This document shows positions 8,355 through 19,512 of a DNA stretch of 64,000 nucleotides, piece by piece. The notes under the pieces were generated by a model that was not told the origin of the DNA, searched no databases, and saw nothing but the letters and a program-made list of their open reading frames with translations. The stretch is from JAPOXR01 sp965214695 (GTDB lineage: Bacteria; Pseudomonadota; Alphaproteobacteria; Rhodobacterales; Rhodobacteraceae), in contig OZ243967.1 in the NCBI GenBank assembly GCA_965214695.1, positions 2,418,001-2,482,000 on the forward strand. Direction: 5' to 3'. Every line of letters begins with the position of its first letter. Position 1 is the stretch's first letter. A program made the translations under genes and the position numbers.

Positions 8355-9590
8355 ATGAACCAATTCCTTGCTCGCGGTGCCGGAATCCTGGCAGCGGGGC
8401 TGTTCTCGTCAACCGCTCTTGCCGGTGAGCTGGTGATCAACACCGACACCTCCGACTCAGCGCCGAAAGCGGCGTTTGAACAGCTGATCGCAGATTTTGA
8501 AGCCGAAAATCCGGACGTCACCGTAACCTGGAATATCTTTGATCACGAAGGCTACAAGACGTCGATCCGGAACTTCCTCACCGCCGATGCGCCGGACATT
8601 GCCAACTGGTATGCCGGCAACCGAATGCTCCCCTATGTCAATGCCGGGCTGTTCGAGCCCGTGGATGATGTCTGGGAAGAGAACGGACTCAAAGAGTCGC
8701 TGAAATCGGCCGTGGCATCCATGACCATCGATGGAAAGTTATGGGGCGTTCCCTACACCTACTATCAATGGGGTGTGTATTATCGGAAGGACATCTTCGA
8801 GGATCTCGGTATTGCCGTCCCGACAAACTGGGATGAATTCAAGCAGGCCGGCGAGACGCTGAAGGCCAACGACGTTACCCCGATCACCATCGGAACGAAA
8901 TACCTTTGGACCGCCGGTGGAGTCTTCGACTACCTGAACCTGCGGACCAACGGCTATGATTTCCACATGGCGCTGACCAGGGGCGAGGTCGAATGGACCG
9001 ACCCGCGGGTCCGGGCGACCATGGAGAACTGGAAGGAATTGCTGGACAGCGGCTTCTTCCTCGAAAACCATGCCGCCTATTCCTGGCAAGAGGCTCTGGC
9101 ACCGATGGTCCAGGGCAACGCTGCCATGTATGTCATGGGCAACTTTGCAGTCGCGCCGCTTCGTGAAGCCGGTCTGACAGACGACCAACTCGGCTTCTTC
9201 CAGTTCCCGGAAATCACACCGGGAATTCCGGTTGCAGAAGAAGCGCCAACCGACACCATCCACATCCCGGCCAATGCGTCGAACAAGGAAGATGCCAAGC
9301 GCTTCCTGGCATTCCTCGCCCGGGCCGATGTGCAGACCAAGATCAATGCGACTCTTGGACAGCTGCCGATCAATTCCGGTTCGGAAGTGTCGGATGACAA
9401 GTTCCTGCAGGCCGGATTCGAGATGCTTTCGGCGGCGGAAGGCGGAATTGCGCAGTTCTTCGACCGTGACGCACCGGCCGAGATGGCCAAGGCCGGAATG
9501 GAAGGCTTCCAGGAATTCATGGTCAAGCCCGAACGTTTGGACGCGATTCTCGAGAGACTCGAAAAAGCGAGGCAGCGAGTCTACAATTGA
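8355..9590 (+). CDS. ABC sugar-binding periplasmic protein (family 1)
   Basis: Extracellular solute-binding lipoprotein-like receptor of a CUT1 importer, 411 residues. A Sec signal peptide is clear (MNQFLARGAGILAAGLFSST, cleavage probably after ALA near residue 23). The mature part has the family-1 pattern: FEAENPDVTVTWNIFDHEGY, ADAPDIANWYAGNRMLPYV, LWGVPYTYYQWGVYYRKDIF. A GGAG ribosome site precedes the ATG. The two permease genes follow after a 72-base gap that holds a strong hairpin. The substrate is not predictable beyond a sugar or sugar derivative. Confidence 0.93.
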   Translation: MNQFLARGAGILAAGLFSSTALAGELVINTDTSDSAPKAAFEQLIADFEAENPDVTVTWNIFDHEGYKTSIRNFLTADAPDIANWYAGNRMLPYVNAGLFEPVDDVWEENGLKESLKSAVASMTIDGKLWGVPYTYYQWGVYYRKDIFEDLGIAVPTNWDEFKQAGETLKANDVTPITIGTKYLWTAGGVFDYLNLRTNGYDFHMALTRGEVEWTDPRVRATMENWKELLDSGFFLENHAAYSWQEALAPMVQGNAAMYVMGNFAVAPLREAGLTDDQLGFFQFPEITPGIPVAEEAPTDTIHIPANASNKEDAKRFLAFLARADVQTKINATLGQLPINSGSEVSDDKFLQAGFEMLSAAEGGIAQFFDRDAPAEMAKAGMEGFQEFMVKPERLDAILERLEKARQRVYN

Positions 9591-9602
9591 CTCTGACCTC
9601 AT

Positions 9603-9630
9603 CTGCATCCCGCCCTAGGGCGGGGTGCAG
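9603..9630 (+). repeat. intercistronic stem-loop between binding protein and permease
   Basis: A 13-base stem (one T.G wobble) with CTAG at the tip, 9603-9615 pairing with 9618-9630, sits 12 bases after the binding-protein stop. No T-run follows, so it is more likely an mRNA-stabilising or attenuating element that keeps receptor expression above permease expression than a full terminator. Confidence 0.6.
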
Positions 9631-9662
9631 ACTCTGCAAGGGGGTATACCGGCAAGGCTGAC

Positions 9663-10553
9663 ATGGCGGGAGTTGCAACCATACTGAACCAGAGAAAGCT
9701 GGCACCCTGGCTGTTTCTTGCGCCAGGGATCCTGTTTTTCCTGTTCTACGTGGTGTTTCCGATCTTCCAGTCGATCAGCATCTCGTTCTACGAATGGGAC
9801 GGGTTGGGCGAGAAGGCCTATGTCGGTGTCGACAACTATGTCGAGCTGGTGGATGACGAGGCGTTCTACACCTCGCTGAAGAATAACGTGATCTGGCTGG
9901 TGCTCTACATGCTGGCCATACCAGCCGGTCTCTTCATTGCGCTGTTCCTCAACCAGACGGTCTGGGGAATTCGGATGTACAAATCCCTGTTCTTCTTCCC
10001 GTTCGTCATCAGCCAGGTTGTTGTCGGGCTGGTCTTCAGCTGGTTCTACGATCCCAGCTTCGGCCTGATGAACATTGCGCTGAGGGGGCTGGGGCTGGAG
10101 CCGATCGCGGTGTTGGCCGACGAGCGGTTCGTGACCTACGGAATCATCGCCGCCGGGCTGTGGCCACAGACAGCCTATTGCATGATCCTCTATCTGACCG
10201 GCCTGAATGCCGTTGACCCGGAACAGATCGAGGCTGGCCGCCTCGACAATGCCAAGGGCTGGAAGATGCTGTGGTATGTCGTGCTGCCACAACTCAAACC
10301 CGCAACCTTCATCGCTGTCGTCGTGACCGTCATCGGTGCGCTCCGCTCCTTCGACCTGATCTCGATCATGACGGATGGCGGGCCCTGGGGCTCAAGCCGG
10401 GTGCTGGCCTTCTACATGTATGAACAGGCTTTCTCCGAATACGGGTTCCGCATGGGCTACGGCGCAGCTATCGCGGTGGTGCTGTTCCTGATCATGATGG
10501 TCTATATCAGCGGCTTTCTCTACAAGATGTACCGGGACGAGCGGGACTTCTGA
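9663..10553 (+). CDS. sugar ABC transporter permease (MalF/UgpA-like)
   Basis: Inner-membrane permease of 296 residues with about six helices. The N-terminal anchor is LAPWLFLAPGILFFLFYVVF, and the EAA loop that docks onto the ATPase is EAGRLDNAKGWKMLWYVVLP near residue 190. It lies between the binding-protein gene and the second permease, with one base separating its stop from the next start, and forms the usual heterodimer with that second permease. Confidence 0.92.
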   Translation: MAGVATILNQRKLAPWLFLAPGILFFLFYVVFPIFQSISISFYEWDGLGEKAYVGVDNYVELVDDEAFYTSLKNNVIWLVLYMLAIPAGLFIALFLNQTVWGIRMYKSLFFFPFVISQVVVGLVFSWFYDPSFGLMNIALRGLGLEPIAVLADERFVTYGIIAAGLWPQTAYCMILYLTGLNAVDPEQIEAGRLDNAKGWKMLWYVVLPQLKPATFIAVVVTVIGALRSFDLISIMTDGGPWGSSRVLAFYMYEQAFSEYGFRMGYGAAIAVVLFLIMMVYISGFLYKMYRDERDF

Positions 10554-10554
10554 G

Positions 10555-11403
10555 ATGTTTCCGGCACCGATAGAACGACGGTCATTTCCTGTTCAGGCCC
10601 TGTACCGGACCGCACTGCCGATCGCCCTGCTGCTGTGGCTGTTGCCGCTGATCGCGGTTGCGCTGACATCGATCCGGGCGGCGGGCGACATTACCGCTGG
10701 AAATTACTGGGGCTGGCCAACCTCGATCAATTTGGTCGAGAACTACACGGCGATTTTCGAGAACACGCCGATCGGCAAATACATCCTGAACAGTTTCCGG
10801 GTCACGATACCGACGGTAATCGGTGCGGTTGCCCTGTCGTGCATGACCGGCTTTGCGCTGGCAGTGTACGGTTTCCGCGGCAATCTGCTGGTATTCTTCA
10901 TGTTTGTCGCCGGCAACTTCGTTCCGTTTCAGATCCTGATGGTTCCAGTTCGCGACCTGACCCTGAATTTGGGGCTCTACAACACGATTACCGGCCTTGC
11001 GCTGTTCCACATCGCCTTCCAGACCGGTTTTTGCACGCTGTTCATGCGAAATTTCATCAAGGCGCTGCCCAGGGAGCTGATCGAGGCGGCCAGGGTTGAA
11101 GGGGTCAGCGAGATCAGGATTTTCTGGTACGTGGTCCTGCCGCTGATGAAGCCTGCCATTGCCGCGCTCAGCGTGCTGATCTTCACCTTCATCTGGAATG
11201 ACTATTTCTGGGCCACGGTGCTGACGCAGGGTGCCGATTCCCAGCCAATCACCGCCGGCCTCTATTCGCTCAACGGTCAATGGGTTGCCGCCTGGCACCT
11301 CGTTTCCGCCGGGTCCATCGTCGCTGCACTGCCGCCGGTCGCCATGTTCTTCCTGATGCAGAAGCACTTCATCGCCGGCCTGACCCTGGGCGCCGTCAAG
11401 TAG
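10555..11403 (+). CDS. sugar ABC transporter permease (MalG/UgpE-like)
   Basis: Second membrane subunit of the CUT1 importer, 282 residues. It has about six helices, the EAA motif EAARVEGVSEIRIFWYVVLP near residue 180, and the typical C-terminal tail QKHFIAGLTLGAVK. The ATG is one base after the preceding stop, indicating translational coupling. It is the last recognisable gene of this operon. Confidence 0.92.
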   Translation: MFPAPIERRSFPVQALYRTALPIALLLWLLPLIAVALTSIRAAGDITAGNYWGWPTSINLVENYTAIFENTPIGKYILNSFRVTIPTVIGAVALSCMTGFALAVYGFRGNLLVFFMFVAGNFVPFQILMVPVRDLTLNLGLYNTITGLALFHIAFQTGFCTLFMRNFIKALPRELIEAARVEGVSEIRIFWYVVLPLMKPAIAALSVLIFTFIWNDYFWATVLTQGADSQPITAGLYSLNGQWVAAWHLVSAGSIVAALPPVAMFFLMQKHFIAGLTLGAVK

Positions 11404-11728
11404 ACCCGTAGGCCTGCCGCTACATGCCGGACAGCGGACGCATAATGATCAACCGGCAGCACGGACCGAGGCCAGTTTCATCTGCACCGAACCACTCCCG
11501 CCGGTGAGAATATGGGAAAAGACCCCCGATTCAGGCCTGATTATTGAGAGACCCAACACCTGCCCGGGTGCGCTCTATGAGGAGACCGGTCTCGAATTCG
11601 GCCGCCGCATTGATCACACATGCACGGTGATACCCATCCAACATCCCTACCCGGACTGGCATGGCCTGGCAAAATAGAATATTCTTCTGGAAGCCGGTCG
11701 CCGGAATGTCGTGCCACGAATGTGCCAA
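11404..11728. other. intergenic stretch with no supported gene
   Basis: About 320 bases after the permease. Short frames are present but none shows a known domain or a ribosome site. It leads into a zone of degraded toxin-antitoxin genes and may be debris from it. Confidence 0.5.
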
Positions 11729-12013
11729 ATGGAAGCCATTGCCAAAACAGGGCCTGCCTATAAGCCGGTGACGCTCGAACAGGCAGTTTGGGTGGATCCG
11801 GGGCGGATGAGCGGCGTTCCCTGCTTCCGGGGCAGCCGGCTTCCAGTCCAGCAATTGTTCGATTGGCTTGCCGACGGAGTTTCGCTGAATGACTTCGTTC
11901 GCGAATTTCAAATAGACCGGGATGCTGCTGTCGTAGTACTGCAGTCAGCGGGTCATTCTCTTTGCACGAACACCGCCATGTGTCAGGATCAACGGCCGAT
12001 AGCTGGTGCCTGA
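11729..12013 (+). CDS. DUF433 protein, probable antitoxin
   Basis: Small protein of about 94 residues with the DUF433 core: VDPGRMSGVPCFRGSRLPVQ followed by LFDWLADGVSLNDFVREFQ and a closing helix. DUF433 proteins are HTH-like antitoxins usually paired with a PIN-like DUF5615 toxin. Alternative starts at 11711 and 11720 are possible; none has a strong ribosome site. The remains of a DUF5615 gene begin 6 bases after the stop, so this antitoxin now appears to be without a working partner. Confidence 0.72.
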   Translation: MEAIAKTGPAYKPVTLEQAVWVDPGRMSGVPCFRGSRLPVQQLFDWLADGVSLNDFVREFQIDRDAAVVVLQSAGHSLCTNTAMCQDQRPIAGA

Positions 12014-12019
12014 TCGTCC

Positions 12020-12115
12020 ATGAAGGTGCTTCTCGACCAGGGGGCGTGTCCCATCGTCTGAGAGGCCCCCTGCAGGATGCACTGGACGGTGTGTCCGTGG
12101 TAACTGGCAGACGCA
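12020..12115 (+). pseudogene. broken DUF5615 (PIN-like) toxin remnant
   Basis: Directly after the DUF433 gene, ATG at 12020 begins MKVLLDQGA, the normal start of a DUF5615 toxin, but the frame stops after CPIV. The continuation is in another frame: RLRGPLQDALDGVSVVT. Similarity ends near 12110, exactly where a minus-strand DUF2442 remnant begins. One small indel plus loss of most of the gene makes it non-functional. Confidence 0.6.
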
Positions 12116-12192
12116 GCACGCGGTTCTGCTTCCAGCATTTCCCGACAGCGGGTCTCTGCTCTCCTGAAGGCCGCTTCAGTCAGGTTTTCCAT
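12100..12192 (-). pseudogene. truncated DUF2442 gene (N-terminal part only)
   Basis: The minus-strand ATG at 12190-12192 starts MENLTEAAFRRAETRCREML followed by EAEPRAASASYH, the typical first third of DUF2442 proteins. After about 31 residues the similarity stops where the plus-strand DUF5615 remnant begins. It overlaps the end of the DUF4160 gene by 17 bases, the normal DUF4160-DUF2442 arrangement. Confidence 0.55.
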
Positions 12193-12418
12193 GGATACGC
12201 TCCCATTTCTTCAGGAACTCTTCGCGGTGCTCGGCCACAACCGCCATCAGCCGCCGCATGTCGGATTGCTTGATACCAACGACAGAGACAAGTTCCTGCT
12301 TGTTTCCAGTGCCGGTCAGATTGATCTTCGCCTGCCCAGGGCCGGTAATGTGAATATGCGCTGGGTCATGTTCCGCCGTGTAAATCACGAACCGGAAGCC
12401 GTGGGCGCTGAATAACAA
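12176..12418 (-). CDS. DUF4160 domain protein
   Basis: An 80-residue protein with the DUF4160 pattern: GFRFVIYTAEHDPAHIHI at the N-terminus (the family's E..P.HIHV motif) and MRRLMAVVAEHREEFLKKWE at the C-terminus. These proteins form two-gene cassettes with DUF2442 and are suspected toxin-antitoxin or stress modules. The start is a TTG at 12418 directly after an in-frame stop, and the first residues are shorter than usual, so the extreme N-terminus may be eroded. Its DUF2442 partner is truncated. Confidence 0.65.
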   Translation of the reverse strand: MLFSAHGFRFVIYTAEHDPAHIHITGPGQAKINLTGTGNKQELVSVVGIKQSDMRRLMAVVAEHREEFLKKWERIHGKPD

Positions 12419-12684
12419 TCAAGCAGATAGATGACCCAACAGTTAGGTTAACGCAAGAGTTGGCCACATCGCATTGTTTGTTCGCTGAACTATTCGGATC
12501 TTCATAAGAACAAAACGGGATCTGAATTTCATAAGTCAGTGATTTCATGTCTGTATTGCTGCCATTTTTCGGGCGGGTATCTGCCATTATGACGCTGTAT
12601 GCATGGCTGCCGACTATCGAATGGGCCTGGCCTTACGAGTGCGATGCTTGACTCGTTCATTATCAATTCCTATACAGAGTTCGT
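12419..12684. other. AT-richer intergenic stretch
   Basis: About 270 bases of noticeably lower GC than the core genes, with no supported coding frame. It forms the upstream control region of the NYN gene. Confidence 0.45.
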
Positions 12685-12738
12685 CGGGAGCATTTAGAGT
12701 CCTCCCGTCGCCTATTTAGGGGTGTCTTCGGGCACCCC
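12685..12738 (+). promoter_or_regulatory. NYN-gene leader: two stem-loops, the second UUCG-capped
   Basis: Hairpin 1: CGGGAG (12685-12690) pairs with CTCCCG (12702-12707). Hairpin 2: GGGGTGTC-TTCG-GGCACCCC (12719-12738), eight pairs with one wobble and a UUCG tetraloop. The second ends 23 bases before the start codon of the NYN-domain gene. The same design precedes the other NYN gene at 31.1 kb. Confidence 0.6.
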
Positions 12739-12761
12739 ATTACATTTCTGATGAGCTGTTC

Positions 12762-13613
12762 ATGCTACAAATTGCTGTATTTGTGGATGCTGGGTACGTA
12801 TACGCACAAGGCTCCGCTTTGCTCGCAAAGAAGAAGCAACGCCGTGAGAATGTCGTTCTGTCGGAAGTGCAGGCGCTCAAGAATTTGGCTGAATTCGCAC
12901 GTACAATTGTCACGGATGCCCGCCTGCTGCGGATCTACTGGTATGACGGAATTCTCAGAACCAACCGCCCCAGCATTGAGCAGGACGCAATAGGCCGGTC
13001 CGACAATACCAAGCTCCGCCTTGGCTTGGTGAACAGTAGCGGACAGCAGAAGGGAGTCGATTCCCTCATCGTGACAGACCTAATCGAACTCGCACGAAAT
13101 CAGGCAATCTCCGATGCATTGGTCCTATCTGGAGACGAAGACATCAAGATCGGTGTACAGGTAGCGCAGACATTTGGCGTTCGAGTGCATCTGCTCGGTA
13201 TCAAGCCTGCTATAGGTTCCCAGTCGGTGAGCTTGATGATGGAAGCTGATACTTGCCACGAATGGGATGAGACTGCCGTAAGCCAATGGATGCAAATTGA
13301 AGACATCGCAGTGGCTGATGCAGGAATTGCTCCATCGACTGATGTTGACCACACATTCACCGAACACCAGGACTCTGACAGCTTTCTGGCCATCGTAGAA
13401 GATGAAGTGGGCAAGCTCATCAAATCGCTAAGCGCATCGGACATCGATCGCCATGTCAAGTTTCTCAATGCGAATCCGGGACGCATCCATTCTGACATCG
13501 ATCGGACGACGCTCGCCAGCCTACGCAGCCGTCTAGACCGCGATCTGGGGAACGAGGAGCGAAACGAATACCGGAAGATATTTGCGGCAGCTTTGCGGCA
13601 GGCTCATGATTGA
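12762..13613 (+). CDS. NYN-domain (LabA/DUF88-like) putative RNase
   Basis: A 283-residue protein with an N-terminal NYN (PIN-like) nuclease fold. The first acidic residue is in AVFVDAGYVYA (residues 5-15). KGVDSLIVTDLIELA near residue 106 and DALVLSGDEDIKIGVQVAQ near 126 supply the other metal-binding aspartates. The C-terminal part (about 200-283) is acidic and helical and not assigned. NYN proteins are thought to cut RNA. Codon choice is less GC-rich than in secA, suggesting transfer. It stands alone, convergent with secA, with a hairpin-rich leader. Confidence 0.8.
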   Translation: MLQIAVFVDAGYVYAQGSALLAKKKQRRENVVLSEVQALKNLAEFARTIVTDARLLRIYWYDGILRTNRPSIEQDAIGRSDNTKLRLGLVNSSGQQKGVDSLIVTDLIELARNQAISDALVLSGDEDIKIGVQVAQTFGVRVHLLGIKPAIGSQSVSLMMEADTCHEWDETAVSQWMQIEDIAVADAGIAPSTDVDHTFTEHQDSDSFLAIVEDEVGKLIKSLSASDIDRHVKFLNANPGRIHSDIDRTTLASLRSRLDRDLGNEERNEYRKIFAAALRQAHD

Positions 13614-13870
13614 TGTGAGAACACATGCCAGCAGGATGCTTACCAAGATCGACGAATTCTCCGCAACTTAACTTCAAATCGACCGGGGAAAGCCCCTGCC
13701 TCCTGGGCCCCGGAGCCGGAAGGCGGCATATTGGCAGAAGACGTGTTTCCTGGCCGGCCAGCTTCGTCCGAGCCAGTGTGGTCCAGGCCGGAAAGTTTCT
13801 CGTATAGTTTCTCCGCATGCGGGGGTTGCACGGGTAGCCGGTCGGGATTTCCTTCGGGGAACGGGTGCAG

Positions 13871-16543
<2,673 letters not shown>

Positions 16544-16982
16544 GCTCGTATCAATTCTCCGGAAATTCTGGCCGGCGGCCAACAGTCTCAAACCCTGGCC
16601 GTGCACCTGTTCGGGATTGCGTCAGATCGGCCTGACACTACCAGATTCCGCTGCCGAGACCATCTGTTGGCAAACGGCGATGTAAGCGTCACAACCCCCG
16701 GTGTCAACGCTGCGTGCAGCCAAGCAGAACTGACCGGAGGCTGAAACGCACGGCTCCGTCATCCCGGCAAGGCAAAGGCCAGGCCTGTCGCGTCTATGGA
16801 AAATCCCTGCACCGCCAGCCGGCATTCCCCTCAGCAGGCACCCGGCGATGCAGATCGTTCCATGCAGGAAGTCGGCTGGCCAGGCCACCTTCGGAATTGA
16901 GTGTGGAACAGCCTGCCCGAACGGCGTAATGGATCTGGCGTTCAAGAAACTGAATCCGGATACCTGTTCCCGGTACTGGCAA
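16544..16982. other. divergent intergenic region between secA and argJ
   Basis: About 440 bases. In many alphaproteobacteria a peptidyl-prolyl isomerase gene lies between secA and argJ; none is visible here. The upstream part of the argJ frame (16848-16982) does not resemble ArgJ and is treated as non-coding. Confidence 0.5.
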
Positions 16983-18317
16983 ATGTCGAAACACAGGACG
17001 AAGATCAAGAAGCTGCGGAGGCGGATCCGTGGCCTGGAGGCGGAGCTGGCGGCGCTGAAGTCGCCCGGCGACCGGGTGTCGCCGTTTGCGCCTGCCGGCG
17101 GGTTTCCACGGCTTCCGGTGGTGAAGGGGATCGGATTTGCCGCCGCCGCCGCCGGGGTCAAATATCACAACCGGCCCGATGTCTTGCTGGTCAGGGCGGA
17201 TCCCGGAAGCGTGATCGCTGGCGTCTTTACCAAGTCTTCCACCAGATCGGCGGCCGTGCGTGATTGCGAGGCCAAGCTGGCGGCGCTTTCGGGCTGCTCA
17301 GCCGATCACGGCCTGGCAGTCCTGGTCAATTCGGGGAACGCCAACGCGTTCACCGGCAACCGGGGAAGCGGGGCGGTGGAGGCGTTGACCCGGCAGGTTG
17401 GCCAGGCCCTGGGAATGCCGCCGGGGGCGGTATTCTCCGCCTCGACCGGTGTCATCGGTGAGCCGATGCCTACCGATCGTGTCATCGACGTGATCGAGGA
17501 ACTGGCTGCAGCGTTGAGGCCGGATGCAATCGAAAGCGGTGCCCGGGCGATCATGACCACCGATACCTACCCCAAGGGGGCCGGAACGGAGCTGGCACTC
17601 GGCGGGGCGAATGTGGCGATTGCCGGGTTTGCCAAGGGATCGGGCATGATTGCCCCGGACATGGCGACCATGCTGTCCTTCATCTTTACCGATGCCGCGA
17701 TCAGCCAGGATGTCCTGCAGGAGATGGTTGCCGGATCCTGCAATCGCAGCTTCAATTCGGTCACGGTCGATGGCGATACCTCGACATCGGATACCTTGCT
17801 GGTGGTGGCGACCGGCGGCTCTGGTGCACCACAAATCAGCGAGCATGACTCGCCGTCCGGAACGGCATTTGCCGGTGCCCTGGATGCCGTGATGACCGAT
17901 CTGGCCCTGCAGGTTGCCAAGGATGGCGAGGGCGCAACCAAGTTCGTCGAGATTCGTGTCGATGGCGCGGTATCGGACGGAGATGCGGCCAGGGTCGCCA
18001 GGTCGATTGCCAACTCGCCGCTGGTGAAGACGGCCATAGCCGGCGAGGACCCAAATTGGGGAAGGGTGGTCATGGCGGTCGGCAAATCGGGTGCGCATGC
18101 AGACCGGGACCGGCTCTCGATCCGGTTTGGAGACCTTCTGGTTGCCGAACAGGGCATGGTCGCCGAATCCCACTCGGAGGAAGCGGCCGCGTCCTACATG
18201 AAGAATTCCGAATTGGTGATCGCCGTTGACCTTGGGCTTGGCCAGGGGAGCACCAGGGTGTGGAGCTGTGACCTGTCCAGCCATTACGTGTCGATCAACG
18301 CCGACTACCGGTCGTGA
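16983..18317 (+). CDS. argJ: bifunctional ornithine acetyltransferase / N-acetylglutamate synthase
   Basis: Arginine biosynthesis enzyme moving acetyl from N-acetylornithine to glutamate. It self-cleaves into two chains before the threonine in SGMIAPDMATMLSF. The family core begins at VSPFAPAGGFPRLPVVKGIG, and the C-terminal EDPNWGRVVMAVGKSG is typical. From the ATG at 16983 it is 444 residues, about 30 longer than usual, because of a basic predicted helix (MSKHRTKIKKLRRRIRGLEA) before the core. A GTG near 17078 would give the conventional length, so the start is uncertain. Its stop overlaps the mutT start. Confidence 0.93.
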   Translation: MSKHRTKIKKLRRRIRGLEAELAALKSPGDRVSPFAPAGGFPRLPVVKGIGFAAAAAGVKYHNRPDVLLVRADPGSVIAGVFTKSSTRSAAVRDCEAKLAALSGCSADHGLAVLVNSGNANAFTGNRGSGAVEALTRQVGQALGMPPGAVFSASTGVIGEPMPTDRVIDVIEELAAALRPDAIESGARAIMTTDTYPKGAGTELALGGANVAIAGFAKGSGMIAPDMATMLSFIFTDAAISQDVLQEMVAGSCNRSFNSVTVDGDTSTSDTLLVVATGGSGAPQISEHDSPSGTAFAGALDAVMTDLALQVAKDGEGATKFVEIRVDGAVSDGDAARVARSIANSPLVKTAIAGEDPNWGRVVMAVGKSGAHADRDRLSIRFGDLLVAEQGMVAESHSEEAAASYMKNSELVIAVDLGLGQGSTRVWSCDLSSHYVSINADYRS

Positions 18318-18718
18318 AACTGGTCCTGGTTGCTGCCGCCGCCCTGGTCGACCGGGATGACCGGGTCCTGCTGGCAAGGCGGCCGGAGCAGGATTTTCTC
18401 GGCGGACTCTGGGAATTCCCGGGCGGGAAGCTCGAGGAGGGCGAGACGCCGGAAGCGGCATTGATCCGCGAGCTGCAGGAAGAACTCGAGATTGACACTT
18501 CGCAGAATTGCCTGGCGCCGCTGACATTCGCCAGCCACGATTACGGGAGTTTCCACCTGCTGATGACGCTGTTCATCTGCCGCAAATGGGACGGACTGCC
18601 CCGCCCGCGGCATCATCGGGAGCTGGCTTGGGCCGGGGCAAGAGAGCTTGCACAATATGCGATGCCGCCCGCTGACCGGCCAATCGTGCCGATACTTCGC
18701 CAGTGGCTGGTAGAATAG
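18314..18718 (+). CDS. mutT: 8-oxo-dGTP diphosphatase MutT
   Basis: Nudix hydrolase of 134 residues that removes 8-oxo-dGTP from the nucleotide pool. The Nudix box is complete: GGKLEEGETPEAALIRELQE followed by ELEI, around residues 38-61. WEFPGGK and the C-terminal PADRPIVPILRQWL are MutT features. It starts at a GTG overlapping the argJ stop by four bases (GTGA), so the two genes are translationally coupled; argJ-mutT is a conserved alphaproteobacterial pair. Confidence 0.92.
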   Translation: MKLVLVAAAALVDRDDRVLLARRPEQDFLGGLWEFPGGKLEEGETPEAALIRELQEELEIDTSQNCLAPLTFASHDYGSFHLLMTLFICRKWDGLPRPRHHRELAWAGARELAQYAMPPADRPIVPILRQWLVE

Positions 18719-18804
18719 CGACGCTGCCCCGGTTGACGGTAGTGGGGTCGGGACTGCCAACGGAACGTCCGCTCGTGAACCGCTCCGGCTGAGGTGCCCG
18801 CTCG

Positions 18805-19390
18805 CTACCGGGCGATGCGGTCGAGGATCCGCGTCCAGGACCGGGTTCCGTGCACATAGCTCGACAGGTCGTATTTTTCGTTCGGGGCGTGGACCCGGTT
18901 GTCGAAGCGGGCGAAGCCGACCAGCAGGGGATCGAGTCCGAGCCGGTTGCGGAACTCCGCCAGTATCGGGATCGAGCCGCCAGTTCCGGCAATCGCCGCC
19001 TTGCCCCACTCGTCACGTAGCGCATCCAGCGTCTTGTGCAGCATCGGGCTGTCCACCGGCATGGCAACCGGGGAGGCGCGGCCCAGGGCGGTGAATTCCA
19101 CGCTGAAATCGTCCGGCAACTGGTCTGTCAGCGGCTGACAGATAGGGCGGGATTCTGGTCGGGAACCAGGCGACAACTGACCTTGGCATGGGCCTTGCCG
19201 GGGATTACCGACTTGAACCCCTCGCCAGTATAGCCGCCCCAGAAGCCGTGCACCTCGAAACACGACCGGGACCAGCACTGTTCCAGCACCGAGCAATCCT
19301 TCTCGCCCGCATGCACCGACAGACGCCGCCCAGGAACCCGTCATCATCGAATGGCAGCGCAGTCCATCGGGCCCGGCCGTATTTCAATTG
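18805..19390 (-). pseudogene. M20 dipeptidase remnant, frameshifted and N-terminally truncated
   Basis: Three frames on the minus strand together spell the C-terminal part of an M20-family dipeptidase. ALPFDDDGFLGGV near 19350, EVHGFWGGYTGEGFKSVIPG near 19230, and PLTDQLPDDFSVEFTALG through HAPNEKYDLSSYVHGTRSW down to 18805 are each typical, but the frame changes between them and the N-terminal catalytic half is missing. The DUF4143 ATPase gene lies directly upstream on the same strand. It is clearly non-functional. Confidence 0.75.
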
Positions 19391-19512
19391 CCGGCGAACC
19401 GGAAACAGGACGATGCCGCCATCCCGCCATTACAGCAAGCCGGACCCCGGGAAGCTTGCAAGCCTCGGCCGGCGACACCCATGAACCGGGGTGCCGCCGC
19501 TGGCGATTTCCT

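Noticed and set aside
16848..16982. Upstream extension of argJ by 45 codons
   Set aside because: The extra residues have no ArgJ similarity; the ATG at 16983 or a GTG near 17078 is more credible.
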